In this document: positions 1-7,895 of the stretch, piece after piece
How positions within the stretch are numbered: the first letter of the stretch is position 1
Layout of the letters: each line of letters begins with the position of its first letter
Assembly (NCBI RefSeq): GCF_021272345.1
Contig: NZ_JAJSDQ010000011.1
Location: forward strand, 1 to 61,917
Source of the DNA: Ornithinimicrobium sediminis
GTDB taxonomy: Bacteria > Actinomycetota > Actinomycetes > Actinomycetales > Dermatophilaceae
Direction: 5' to 3'
DNA length: 61,917 nt
The notes under the pieces: model-generated
Database searches by the model: none
The model's input: only the letters and a program-made list of their open reading frames with translations
Told to the model about the DNA's origin: nothing
Position numbers and translations under genes: made by a program

Positions 1-84
1 CGGGCGCACCACAGGCAGCGACCCACACCGGGCGACATCTCCCACGGTCGTCCGGAGCACCTCACCACCCCACTGCCCTGCCAT
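1..84 (-). CDS. Possible 5' end of a gene running off the window edge
   Basis: An ATG at 84-82 on the minus strand opens a frame that stays open to base 1 (28 codons, beginning MAGQWGGEVL). No Shine-Dalgarno sequence is visible, but a TACGTT box sits about 6 nt upstream, so a leaderless start is conceivable. No family is recognisable from so short a piece. It may equally be non-coding. Confidence 0.25.
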   Translation of the reverse strand, partial: MAGQWGGEVLRTTVGDVARCGSLPVVRP

Positions 85-193
85 AGGACAAACGTACGAT
101 CCGACACCGACAGACCCTCGTCGGCCGGTTCGACCTCCATCGCCGCGCGCCGCGGCTGGCCTGGTCGTTCCGAGCTCGTAGCCATGCGCACCG

Positions 194-216
194 CATGCAC
201 CTATGCTGAGTGCATG
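194..216 (+). promoter_or_regulatory. Leaderless promoter and inverted-repeat operator of vapBC
   Basis: Arms CATGCAC (194-200) and GTGCATG (210-216) form an inverted repeat enclosing a -10-like TATGCT (202-207). The -10 ends 6 nt before the ATG at 214, which places the transcription start at or next to the start codon. VapB-type antitoxins commonly autorepress by binding such repeats. The operator role is inferred. Confidence 0.5.
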
Positions 217-441
217 TCCAACGTCCAGATCCGCAACGTCCCCGAGGACCTGCACCGTCGGCTCCGCGCTCGGGCGGCGATGGAGGGGACGACCGTGTCC
301 GATCTTCTCCTGCGCGAGCTCGAGCGGTTCATGTCCCGACCAACGAAGGACGAGGTGCTCGCCCGCCTCGCCAGTCGGCAACCGGTCTCGACCACCGAGT
401 CGTCGGCCGAGGCCGTCCGTGCGGGTCGTCAGGACCGGTGA
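214..441 (+). CDS. VapB/FitA-type ribbon-helix-helix antitoxin
   Basis: The 75-residue protein starts SNVQIRNVPEDLHRRL, a classic ribbon-helix-helix N-terminus: a beta strand (VQIRNV), then helices containing RLRARAAMEG and TTVSDLLLRELERF. Antitoxins of this kind dimerise, bind the operator through the beta strand, and neutralise the PIN toxin with the C-terminal tail. The start at 214 is preferred to an ATG at 184 because homologues begin at the NVQIRNV strand and a promoter/operator lies just upstream. Its TGA overlaps the GTG of the next gene, so translation is coupled. Family call is firm; the exact FitA/VapB subgroup is not. Confidence 0.85.
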   Translation: MSNVQIRNVPEDLHRRLRARAAMEGTTVSDLLLRELERFMSRPTKDEVLARLASRQPVSTTESSAEAVRAGRQDR

Positions 442-824
442 TCGTCCTTGACGCCTCGGCAGCGGCCGACCTGCTGCTGCGGCGCGGACGTCACCTGAAG
501 GTCGAACGCCTGGTCAGGGAGCACGACACCGCCAGCTCCGACCTGCTCGCGGCGGAGGTCCTGCACGTCCTGAGGCGGTTCGAGCACTGCGGCGAGCTGG
601 ACCGCGAGCGGGCGGCCGAAGCAGTGGACGACCTCCTCGACATCCCCCTGGAGATCTACCCGGCCTTCCCGCTGGCTCGCACGGTATGGGGTATGCGGGC
701 CGACGTCTCGGCCTACGACGCCGCCTACGTCGCCCTCGCCGCGGGTCTGGACGCCCTGCTCGTCACCACCGACGAACGTCTGGCACGCACCGCCAGGCGG
801 CACTGCCGCGTGGCCGACCTGTAG
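438..824 (+). CDS. vapC: VapC-type PIN-domain ribonuclease toxin
   Basis: A 128-residue PIN-domain protein. The four acidic metal ligands typical of VapC are visible: Asp5 (IVLDAS), Glu40 (LAAEVL), Asp94 (SAYDAAYVALA) and Asp112 (LVTTDERL). Such toxins cleave tRNA or rRNA in an Mg-dependent way when the antitoxin is degraded. The GTG start at 438 overlaps the antitoxin stop in a GTGA junction, and the first residues (IVLDAS) are the expected first PIN strand, which fixes the start. Full length for the family (about 125-140 residues), no lesion seen. Confidence 0.9.
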   Translation: MIVLDASAAADLLLRRGRHLKVERLVREHDTASSDLLAAEVLHVLRRFEHCGELDRERAAEAVDDLLDIPLEIYPAFPLARTVWGMRADVSAYDAAYVALAAGLDALLVTTDERLARTARRHCRVADL

Positions 825-861
825 CCGCCCTTCTCCTTGCCGCGTGCGGTGGTGCCGGCCT

Positions 862-3546
862 TCACCGACCGGTCCCACCGTCCCCGGACGCAGGGTCCTG
901 CTGGTCGGACGGGGAGGTGGACACCTGCTGGTCGGGTGGTGTCGGCACGATGCGCTCGACGAGCAGCGTCATCGCCGACCCGGCGAGCGCCGTCGCCAGC
1001 GCGGTCGCGGCCGCCACCGCCACGCCGGACCCCCAGAGCACGAAGCGGCTGGTGTGGTAGATGTCGCGCAGCCCTTCGGCGCCCGTGCCGCCCTGGCGCA
1101 GCGCCAGGTAGTCGGCGCCCACCCCCAGCACCAGACAGATGACGGCCATCTGCAGGATGCGGATGGTGACGGCCTCGACGGTGCCGGTCTCCGTGAACGG
1201 CACGAGCAGCAGCACGCTCTCCGAGCCGGCGAGCACGACGAAGAGCCGCAGCGACTTCACCAGGCCGGTGGCCCCCGGGATGAGCGGGAAGAAGTATCCG
1301 AAGACGAACCCGTAGAGCGGGAAACGGAACGCCAGCGCCGCCGCGGCCACCGTGCCCCAGGGTCGGGACCCGAAGGGGCCGGAGATCTGCGCGACGGTGT
1401 CGGCGAGCGTGCCGATCTGCAGCACCAGTCCGACGACCGTCGCCGCGACTGTGGCCGTGACGGCCCGGCGCCACGGGTTGGCCTCCCCCGCCCAGTTGAA
1501 CGCGTCCCTCATCGACGACGGCCCCGGGCGTCGTGGCACCTCGCCGAAGGCCTGCGCGACGACCTTCCGGGTGGCGTCGGCGTCCTTGGCGTCCACCTCG
1601 GCTGTCGCGACCTTCTTGCGCAGAGCCTCCTGCAGGTGGTGGTAGGTCGCCGCCCTCGTCGACCGGCGCAGCGTGGCCCCGATGACCGCCGGCGAGCTCT
1701 GCTGCTGGGTAGGCAGCCAGTCCGAGCCCCAGGAGTCGCTGCGGGGGAAGAGGACGAGGACCATCAGCAGCAGGCCGACGCCGAAGGACCACGGGATGCC
1801 GGCATACAGCACCTCGGGGCGCAGCACCAGGCTCGCGCTCAGCAGCAGCACCACCGCCCACGGGAGCGGCCACAGGCCCGCGCTGCCGACCGACCGGGAC
1901 CGGAGCACGACCACGGCCGAGATGATGAGCGCGAGCGGCACCAGCGAGCGCAGCGCGAAGGTGGCGTTGCCGGCCAGGTGGGCGTCGGCGCTTCCCGGCT
2001 GCAGCAGGGGCAGTGACGGCAGCACGATGAGCAGGAGCGCGACCACGGCCAGGGCCCTGGCCACCCGCCGGGTTCCTCGGCTGCGGTTGGAGATGCGGAT
2101 GAGGTCTCCCAGGGCGATGCGGGCCAGCACCAGCAGCATCGCGGCGGTCGCGAGGGCCGACGCCACGGACACGGCGACCTGGGCCGGCTGTGACCAGATG
2201 GGTGCGAGGACGCTCACGACAACCAGGACGCTCAGCCCTGCCAGCGCGGGGGCCAGCCCCTCCGCCCAGCGGCGCGTCACCCCCCAGCAGAACACTGCAC
2301 AGGCAAGCGCCCCTGCTGCGATGCCGATCATGAGGTCCTGTCGGACCCACACTGCCTCGTCGACGCCTCCGCCGGCCGTGGTCGGGTCGACGGTGAGCAC
2401 CAGCACCAGGGCGGCGACCGCCGCCAGCCCCAGGGCCGCGCTGCTCGCCACCACTCGCGGCCCCGGCCTGCCGCCGCGCGAGAGCGCCGCCACCACCCAC
2501 ATCGCGTATGCCGCCTCGAGCACGCCGGGGTAGAACGCCAGCGACAGCCCGTCGACACCTGACCCGTCGATGGTGGTGCCGTCCCCGGAGCGCTCCTCGA
2601 CGAGCAGGATCACTCCGGTGGCGAGGCTGACGCCGACGTCAGCGAGGGCCACCATGCCCAGAGCCAGGAGGAGGTAGAACCGGTCGCCCAGCCGGGCGCC
2701 TACGCGTTGCGCCTCGGGATCGGTCTGGGCGTCACCACCCGCCGGACGCAGCCGTCGCAGCACGGCATACAGCACCGCCCACGGGACGAGCGGCCACAGG
2801 TAGTTGGCGACGGTGGCGAGCAGCGCGCGGACGGGCTCAGGCACGATGCCGTCGGCAGCGTCCGGCGAAGAGTCGGTCGGCGCCAGTGTGACCTGGGCGG
2901 CGCCCTCGGCCGACAGCCGGGCCGAGACGTGCTGCGGCCCCTGGGCCCCGACGGTCCCCGCGACCACCACCTCACTCAGGGTGTGGGTGGGCTCAGCACG
3001 GAGCTCGAGCTCCACGACGCACGCCGGGCCGCACATCCAGGCCGACCTGGTCAGGGCGACCTCGACGGACCCACCCCAGTGGTAGTCCCGACCGGCGGCT
3101 GCCGGCCTGCCGTGCAGCTCGACGCGTGCGGTCTCGTCGGTCCCCCTGGTCACCACCGGTGGGCTCCACTGCAGGCGTACCACCTGTTCGGCGACGGTGA
3201 CCACCGGGTTGCCGGCGAGGTTCCAGACGAGGTCCTCGGGCGCCTCGGCGAACTCCCCCTCAGCGACCCCCACCGTGAACGGACTGTCCGCGGGCAGCTC
3301 CAGGGTGATGTCCACCTGCGTGTCCGTGCCGGCGACATCGACGCTCACCTCGACACGCTGCAGGTCGGCCGCGCCCTGGTCGACCAGGGCGAAGTCCGGT
3401 CGTGGCGCGGGCGGGAAGATCTCCGGGTGGGCCTGGTCCAGCCGGGCGGCGTCGACCGCCGAGATCAAAAACTGTCCAGAGACCGCCAGCAGCAGGACAC
3501 CCACGAGCACAGCGAGGAGACGTCTGGTGCGCCGCACGTGCGACAT
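862..3546 (-). CDS. Large polytopic membrane protein of unknown function
   Basis: An 894-residue protein. Residues about 9-31 form a first transmembrane segment, followed by an extracytoplasmic beta-rich region of about 200 residues (to about 230). Many hydrophobic helices then alternate with short loops to near the C-terminus. Residues about 600-700 contain a charged cytoplasmic stretch (LREALRKKVATAEVDAKDAD). The tail (last 30 residues) is Pro/Gln/Ser/Gly-rich. No catalytic motif or transporter signature is recognised. Codon choice is like its high-GC neighbours, so it is probably resident. It stands alone, with its 3' end 37 bp from vapC (convergent) and its 5' end divergent from the P450 gene. 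Confidence 0.75.
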   Translation of the reverse strand: MSHVRRTRRLLAVLVGVLLLAVSGQFLISAVDAARLDQAHPEIFPPAPRPDFALVDQGAADLQRVEVSVDVAGTDTQVDITLELPADSPFTVGVAEGEFAEAPEDLVWNLAGNPVVTVAEQVVRLQWSPPVVTRGTDETARVELHGRPAAAGRDYHWGGSVEVALTRSAWMCGPACVVELELRAEPTHTLSEVVVAGTVGAQGPQHVSARLSAEGAAQVTLAPTDSSPDAADGIVPEPVRALLATVANYLWPLVPWAVLYAVLRRLRPAGGDAQTDPEAQRVGARLGDRFYLLLALGMVALADVGVSLATGVILLVEERSGDGTTIDGSGVDGLSLAFYPGVLEAAYAMWVVAALSRGGRPGPRVVASSAALGLAAVAALVLVLTVDPTTAGGGVDEAVWVRQDLMIGIAAGALACAVFCWGVTRRWAEGLAPALAGLSVLVVVSVLAPIWSQPAQVAVSVASALATAAMLLVLARIALGDLIRISNRSRGTRRVARALAVVALLLIVLPSLPLLQPGSADAHLAGNATFALRSLVPLALIISAVVVLRSRSVGSAGLWPLPWAVVLLLSASLVLRPEVLYAGIPWSFGVGLLLMVLVLFPRSDSWGSDWLPTQQQSSPAVIGATLRRSTRAATYHHLQEALRKKVATAEVDAKDADATRKVVAQAFGEVPRRPGPSSMRDAFNWAGEANPWRRAVTATVAATVVGLVLQIGTLADTVAQISGPFGSRPWGTVAAAALAFRFPLYGFVFGYFFPLIPGATGLVKSLRLFVVLAGSESVLLLVPFTETGTVEAVTIRILQMAVICLVLGVGADYLALRQGGTGAEGLRDIYHTSRFVLWGSGVAVAAATALATALAGSAMTLLVERIVPTPPDQQVSTSPSDQQDPASGDGGTGR

Positions 3547-3682
3547 CGCGTCCCCCCGTGCCGACTGGGTGGTCGGTCAACGCTACCGGCCACGGCCACA
3601 GCGGCACCAGAGCCAGGACTGCGACGAAAGTCGGGGCGACCCCCGGTGGAATGCCCAGAGTGACTGTGAGTGACTGGCTGGC

Positions 3683-4969
3683 ATGACCACTGAACCCCTG
3701 ATCCACGACCACGGCCTCGACTTCCTGCTCAAGGGCTACGCCTTCGCCGACGACCTGCGCGCCCGGTCCGGCGACCCGAAGGCCGGCAGCCGCGTGCGGC
3801 TGAGGCTGCTGGGAGGTGACGCGCTGCTGGTGCGCGGCGAGGAGGGCGTGCGGCTCTTTTACGACACCGACAAGGTGCAGCGCAAGGGTGCGCTGCCGAA
3901 GGTCGTCGGGGGCGGCCTCTTCGGCAAGGGCTCGGTGCACGGCCTCGACGACGAGGCGCACCGCCACCGCAAGGCGCTCTTCGTCCGCGCGCTCATGGAC
4001 CCCGAGTCGGTCGCGCGGCTGCTCGAGGAGAGCGCGGTGGAGTGGCACCAGACGATCGCGTCACGCTGGCTCTCGGGCACGAGCTTCTCGGTGTATGACG
4101 CCGCGGTCGAGGTCTACGGGCGTGCGCTGCTGCGGTGGGCCGGGGTGGAGACCGACCACACGACCGCGACCCGGCTCTCCCGCGACGAGGCCGCGATCGT
4201 GGACGGGTTCGCCGTGCTGGGCCCGGCCTACGTGCGCACCAAGCTGAACCGCCGCAAGTGCGACGCCTGGTTCGCCGCGCACATCCGGCGTGCCCGGGCC
4301 GGCGAGGTCACCGCGCCTCCCGGGAGCCCCCTCGACCTGGTGCTGCAGCACCGGGAGCTCGACGGGCAGCCGTTGTCGGATCACCTGGCCGCCGTAGAGC
4401 TGCAGAACGCCATCCGCCCCGGCATCGCCGTCTGCCGGTTCGCCGCGTTCGCGGCGCTGGCGATGCACGAGCACCCGGAGTGGCGCGAGCGCATCTACGC
4501 CGAGACCCGTGAGCGCGGCAGCACCACCAACGGCCCGCTCGCCGTGGCCTTCGCCGAGGAGGTGCGCCGCTACTACCCGTTCGTGCCCCTGCTGCCGTCC
4601 GTAGCCCGGCACGACCTCGAGGTCGACGGGGCCAGACTGGCCCAGGGTGAGCGGGTGCTCATCGACATCTACGGCACCAACCGCGACGAGCGGCACTGGG
4701 AGTCGCCGCAGCGCTTCGACCCCACGCGGTTCCTCGAGACGGGCGAGATGTTCGCGGAGTACTTCATCCCTCAGGGCGGCGGCCGCCCGGAGACCGGGCA
4801 CCGCTGCCCCGGTGAGGCCATCACCGTCGGCCTGCTCGCCCAGACCGTCGCCGAGCTCTCGCGGCTCGACGCCCGGGTCGCCCGCAAGGGGCTCGACTGG
4901 TCGATGCGCCGGATGCCCACCGCCCCGAAGAACGGGGTGCGGCTCTCCGACGTCCGCCGCCGCAGCTGA
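3683..4969 (+). CDS. CYP152-family cytochrome P450 (fatty-acid peroxygenase/decarboxylase)
   Basis: A 428-residue P450 with the heme-ligand loop FIPQGGG...GHRCPGE (Cys375). The I-helix carries Arg245-Pro246 (NAIRPGIAV) in place of the usual acid-alcohol pair, the mark of CYP152 enzymes, which use H2O2 and bind the fatty-acid carboxylate through that Arg. ExxR is EEVRR (292-296). In the active-site loop Phe80 and His86 (LFGKGSVHGLDDEAH) correspond to Phe79 and His85 of the alkene-forming OleT; P450-BSbeta has Gln at the latter place. The product could therefore be terminal alkenes as well as hydroxy acids. No redox partner gene is next to it, consistent with peroxide use. Start ATG 3683 gives the normal family length. 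Confidence 0.9.
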   Translation: MTTEPLIHDHGLDFLLKGYAFADDLRARSGDPKAGSRVRLRLLGGDALLVRGEEGVRLFYDTDKVQRKGALPKVVGGGLFGKGSVHGLDDEAHRHRKALFVRALMDPESVARLLEESAVEWHQTIASRWLSGTSFSVYDAAVEVYGRALLRWAGVETDHTTATRLSRDEAAIVDGFAVLGPAYVRTKLNRRKCDAWFAAHIRRARAGEVTAPPGSPLDLVLQHRELDGQPLSDHLAAVELQNAIRPGIAVCRFAAFAALAMHEHPEWRERIYAETRERGSTTNGPLAVAFAEEVRRYYPFVPLLPSVARHDLEVDGARLAQGERVLIDIYGTNRDERHWESPQRFDPTRFLETGEMFAEYFIPQGGGRPETGHRCPGEAITVGLLAQTVAELSRLDARVARKGLDWSMRRMPTAPKNGVRLSDVRRRS

Positions 4970-5043
4970 CCCGTGGCGTGCCTCGTGGACCCACGGGTGG
5001 TCCGCCAGGTCGCCGACCCACACACACGCCGCTGCTGAGGACG

Positions 5044-5610
5044 CTATGCTCCGAGGCGTTCCTTACCGCGACCGGGCTGACGGCGAAGGGCTGCTCCCAT
5101 CCGCACCGCGCGCCAACGTCGCACCTCGAAGCCGCGCAGGATCAAGTCACCCGCGAAGCCGAGACCCAGCCAAAACAGCAATGCCGCCGTACGCCTCTCG
5201 GCTTCGAGGCTCTGCAGATGCTGAACTTCCAGTTGTTCGATCTGGATCGTCGCCAGATCGGCAACGTGCCATCCGTTGACCACCTGTTGCTGTGGGGCTC
5301 CCTCAGCGCTCTCGTTGTTCAGGTCCGCCATCGAGTCCGCCACCGATGTGCGATCAGACCAAGAGATCTCGTCAGCGCCATCTGGCGTCGCCACGAACCA
5401 AGTGATCACGAGAGCCAGAGCAATCAGCGCCCCCCAAAGCACACGTGCGAGACCGGCGGCAGCGCGGAGCGGCCGAGATTGGCTGTCGCTCCGGGCGGCA
5501 ACTACGCCGGGCGGAGGAGTTTCGTCAGTCGTATCCATTCGGGCTTCCGTCAGTGGCGCTGTAGATGTTGGCGTGTGGACAACTGGCCGAGTGGGCTCTT
5601 CATCTGTCAT
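5044..5610 (-). CDS. Two-TM membrane protein, function unknown
   Basis: A 188-residue protein beginning MTDEEPTRPVV. After a disordered, Pro/Thr-rich N-terminal 45 residues it has a hydrophobic helix (about 55-70, VLWGALIALALVITWFVA), a middle region rich in Glu/Gln that could form a helical bundle (QIEQLEVQHLQSLEAE), then a second hydrophobic stretch (LLFWLGLGFAGDLIL) and a basic tail. The ATG at 5610-5608 overlaps the stop of the upstream lipoprotein gene (ATGA), with GGAGGA as ribosome-binding site, so both form one operon. The upstream extension to 5823 in the same frame runs inside the lipoprotein gene and was discarded. Confidence 0.65.
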   Translation of the reverse strand: MTDEEPTRPVVHTPTSTAPLTEARMDTTDETPPPGVVAARSDSQSRPLRAAAGLARVLWGALIALALVITWFVATPDGADEISWSDRTSVADSMADLNNESAEGAPQQQVVNGWHVADLATIQIEQLEVQHLQSLEAERRTAALLFWLGLGFAGDLILRGFEVRRWRAVRMGAALRRQPGRGKERLGA

Positions 5611-6071
5611 CGCTGGTCCTCCAGTGCCCACGTTCCGCACCGGGCGAGTTCCAAGTCCTGCCCTTCGCGGACCGTAACGGTCGGATAGCCGCCTCCGGGG
5701 ATGCCGTTGTCGACGATGTCGGCTCCGTTCGAACCCGACACAAGCACCGCCCAGTAGCAGTCCTCGCTGACGGGTTCGATTGGTCGGTAGGAGCCTGGCT
5801 CGATGTCGCGCCCAACAGTCCACACACCCGAGGAGACGGCGTCCTCCTCACTCACGTCCGCGCCTTCTGTGACGGTGACGGTTGCCGTCTCCGTCACGGT
5901 GACTTCGGACGGCTCCTCGGCGAGGGTGACAGTTGCATCGCTCGCCGTCGGCTCAATTGTCTGAGTCACGGTTGTTGTGACTGTTGCCGCTGGGGAGACT
6001 GTGTCGTTTGCCTCCCCGCAGCCACTCGTCAACAAGATGGCGGCCAGGGAAACAAGCACATACACTCGCAT
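5607..6071 (-). CDS. Secreted lipoprotein with Thr/Val-rich linker
   Basis: A 154-residue lipoprotein: signal peptide with lipobox LTSGC (lipidated Cys18), then a Thr/Val/Glu-rich low-complexity stretch (about 25-70) and a folded C-terminal domain starting GVWTVGRDIEPGSYR, with two cysteines (SEDCYW and LARCGTW) likely disulphide-bonded. This VWxVGxDIxPGxYR domain recurs in actinobacterial cell-surface proteins of unknown role. It is the first gene of a two-gene operon with the membrane protein downstream; the two may work together at the envelope. Base composition is lower in GC than the surrounding genes. Confidence 0.75.
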   Translation of the reverse strand: MRVYVLVSLAAILLTSGCGEANDTVSPAATVTTTVTQTIEPTASDATVTLAEEPSEVTVTETATVTVTEGADVSEEDAVSSGVWTVGRDIEPGSYRPIEPVSEDCYWAVLVSGSNGADIVDNGIPGGGYPTVTVREGQDLELARCGTWALEDQR

Positions 6072-6176
6072 ATTGCGACTTCGCTCCTTAGTCCGTTGTC
6101 GCTACAACAAACCCCATGACCGCGCTAACCGAACGAAGTTGCCATTCATCCAAAACGCGACTATGGGAACGGGGTA

Positions 6177-6213
6177 GCGATGTGCCCCCGGAGAAGCCGG
6201 GACAGCACATCGC
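6177..6213. terminator. Hairpin between the DUF4352 gene and the lipoprotein gene
   Basis: GCGATGTGC (6177-6185) pairs with GCACATCGC (6205-6213), with a further CCCGG/CCGGG inner stem. It lies 60 bp beyond the stop of the minus-strand gene at 6274-7005 and upstream of the next minus-strand gene, so it is a likely intrinsic terminator. No long T tract is present. Confidence 0.5.
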
Positions 6214-6273
6214 CACCTCTGACAGATCAGCCCAGGGAAAATCGATAAGCACCCCGTCGGTGCATCGCGCGCC

Positions 6274-7005
6274 CTACCGCTCGTCGAGCCAGGCTCCGCG
6301 GTCCGAGAAGAAGGAGAACAGGGGCTCGTACAGGATAACGAACTGGCCCGACTCTGAGGCGTCATCTACGTCGAAGCACACATCTCCGTCCGTCGAACCT
6401 CCGGGGGCGATCTGACCAGCAGACAACGCATCATCACTACCGGCGATCCCCGTCATCGAGATCGTGCCACCAGGCTCCTGAAGCGACCAGTCGAAGACGT
6501 TGAAGTCGATCGCCTCGTCCGCATTGTTGGTGATCGTCACCGCAGTGCAGAGGGTCTCACCAAAGGTGTCATCCCCTGCCTCCAGGGCTCCCGCCGTGAT
6601 GGCCACGTCGCCAAGGGTCAACTCAGCGCCTGCCTCGCCGATGACGTCATCCTCCTGTGCGCCAGGGAAAGCCGGCTCCGCAGCTTCCTCGGCCTCGCCG
6701 TCGCCCTCATCGGCGGGCGCTTCCTCTTCACCGGCAGGAGCCTCGTTCTCCTGCGAAGTGCCCGCTGTTCCGTTATCCGTCGGCTCGTCCTCACCACCAC
6801 TAACCGCAACGATGAAGATAATCAGCAGCAAGAATAGGAGCGGAAGGATGAATCGCTTTTTCTTGTACCACGGTCGCTGTGCCTTGGCGTATGCCTTCTC
6901 CGCCTTTGCTCGCGCCTTGGCGTCTCGCGGTGTGTCCATCTGCTGCTGCCACTGCCCGGCAGGCTGGTTGCCCTGCGAAGGAGGAGGAGGCTGCTGGTCG
7001 CTCAT
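6274..7005 (-). CDS. Membrane-anchored DUF4352-like protein
   Basis: A 243-residue protein: Pro/Gln-rich cytoplasmic start (SDQQPPPPSQGNQ), a basic Lys/Ala stretch (about 25-52, KARAKAEKAYAKAQRPWYKKK), one transmembrane helix (about 53-70), an acidic Glu/Ala/Asp linker (about 72-125) and an extracellular beta-sandwich of the DUF4352 kind (about 130-240) with two Cys (LCTAV, DVCFDV). The order of parts resembles the TM2-DUF4352 protein at 47804-48814. The start at 7005 is chosen because the in-frame upstream extension has no plausible ribosome site and odd composition. GC is lower than in flanking genes. Role unknown; such domains often occur in envelope proteins. Confidence 0.75.
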   Translation of the reverse strand: MSDQQPPPPSQGNQPAGQWQQQMDTPRDAKARAKAEKAYAKAQRPWYKKKRFILPLLFLLLIIFIVAVSGGEDEPTDNGTAGTSQENEAPAGEEEAPADEGDGEAEEAAEPAFPGAQEDDVIGEAGAELTLGDVAITAGALEAGDDTFGETLCTAVTITNNADEAIDFNVFDWSLQEPGGTISMTGIAGSDDALSAGQIAPGGSTDGDVCFDVDDASESGQFVILYEPLFSFFSDRGAWLDER

Positions 7006-7283
7006 GTTTACACTCGTCTCACGTTGTCTTGGATAGAACGCGACAGCGAAACCCCCCGTCCCCCGTGGTACGCCGGTTCGCACCGCGTGAGTTGGGGTCC
7101 CCTGCCGTGACGATGCTATGTCAAGATGAGTCCGTCGCGGGGGATGCCATGATGCGACAAACCTGTGACTTCTACGACACGTAGCGTCTGGTCGCTACCG
7201 CTCCGGCACGTCGCTGGCGAATTTCGCAAGTCAGGAACGCCTCCATGCAGTGCACCAGTGTGCCGTCGTAGGGGGAAGCTGAT
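7006..7283. other. Intergenic region without a recognised gene
   Basis: This stretch upstream of the DUF4352 gene has lower GC than the rest and presumably carries that gene's promoter (minus strand). No convincing coding frame, RNA gene or repeat was seen. Confidence 0.5.
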
Positions 7284-7493
7284 GTGACATCCGACACGCC
7301 TGGGTCGTTAGCGTCACTGAGGTGCAGCACGAGTGACGTCCGGTTCTCCTACGAACGCGGCAGGGTTGTCCCGGTGATGCCGTTCGTCGGTCGGGCCCGG
7401 GCGGGGGTGCTTGCAGACCTGCTAGAACACGCCCCCACGGTTCCCACGTCCCGCCGCCCGCGCATGGTCACCATCGAGGCGGTCACCGACTGA
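7284..7493 (+). CDS. Small ORF or gene fragment, unknown
   Basis: A 69-codon frame starting at GTG 7284, preceded by AGGGGGAAGCTGAT, a reasonable ribosome-binding site. The C-terminal two thirds (VVPVMPFVGRARAGVLADLL, then RMVTIEAVTD) look protein-like, with an amphipathic helix, but no family is recognised. It may be a real small gene or the remnant of a larger one, since the flanking sequence is otherwise non-coding. Confidence 0.3.
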   Translation: MTSDTPGSLASLRCSTSDVRFSYERGRVVPVMPFVGRARAGVLADLLEHAPTVPTSRRPRMVTIEAVTD

Positions 7494-7895
7494 GGCAAGA
7501 CCAGGCTCTTGCCGGAGTTGCATGTCCGGATGGCGGCGGAGCGTCAGAAGACCCGGTCTACTGTCCTCCGTCGATGGTCGATGGTCGCCTGCCGGAAAGT
7601 CGACGCGCGCTCACGGCTTGCCCACGCCGCGGGTCATCGCCCTAGTCGGCACCGCTTTGGTGCATCTCGGGCCGGTGGCCGCAGCCGACGGCCAGGGCTG
7701 ATCCGGGGCTTGCCCACCTCTGTGGGTTTCCCCGATCCGGCTGCAGCTCGTCGACAGCTCGGCGAACTGGCCCTTTTACAGACTATGCACCTGTCCCCGA
7801 TCTCGGGGCAGCTGACCCGGCGGACGGGGCAGGTGCAGAGGGTAGCGCCAGGCTCGGACGTGCAACCTGGGCTCCGAGATGTCGGTCAGCGCGCC
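7494..7895. other. Intergenic region carrying a palindromic repeat
   Basis: No convincing gene is seen in this 400-bp stretch. It contains the palindromic element at 7786-7838 that recurs at 42356-42408 and lies downstream of the LtaS-like gene. Confidence 0.5.
7786..7838. repeat. REP-like intergenic palindromic element, copy 1
   Basis: An outer inverted repeat (TGCACCTG... with ...CAGGTGCA) encloses an inner hairpin (CCCCGATCTCGGGG) and a central GGGGCAGCTG. The same arrangement with about 75% identity occurs at 42356-42408. Both are intergenic and 3' to genes, which fits a REP/BIME-like dispersed element that may also act as a terminator for the minus-strand gene ending at 7896. Confidence 0.5.

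Noticed and set aside
725-2500. Very long open frame opposite the large membrane protein
   Set aside because: It is a high-GC shadow: Arg/Gly/Ala-rich without any domain, while the other frame shows a signal-like helix and regular transmembrane pattern.
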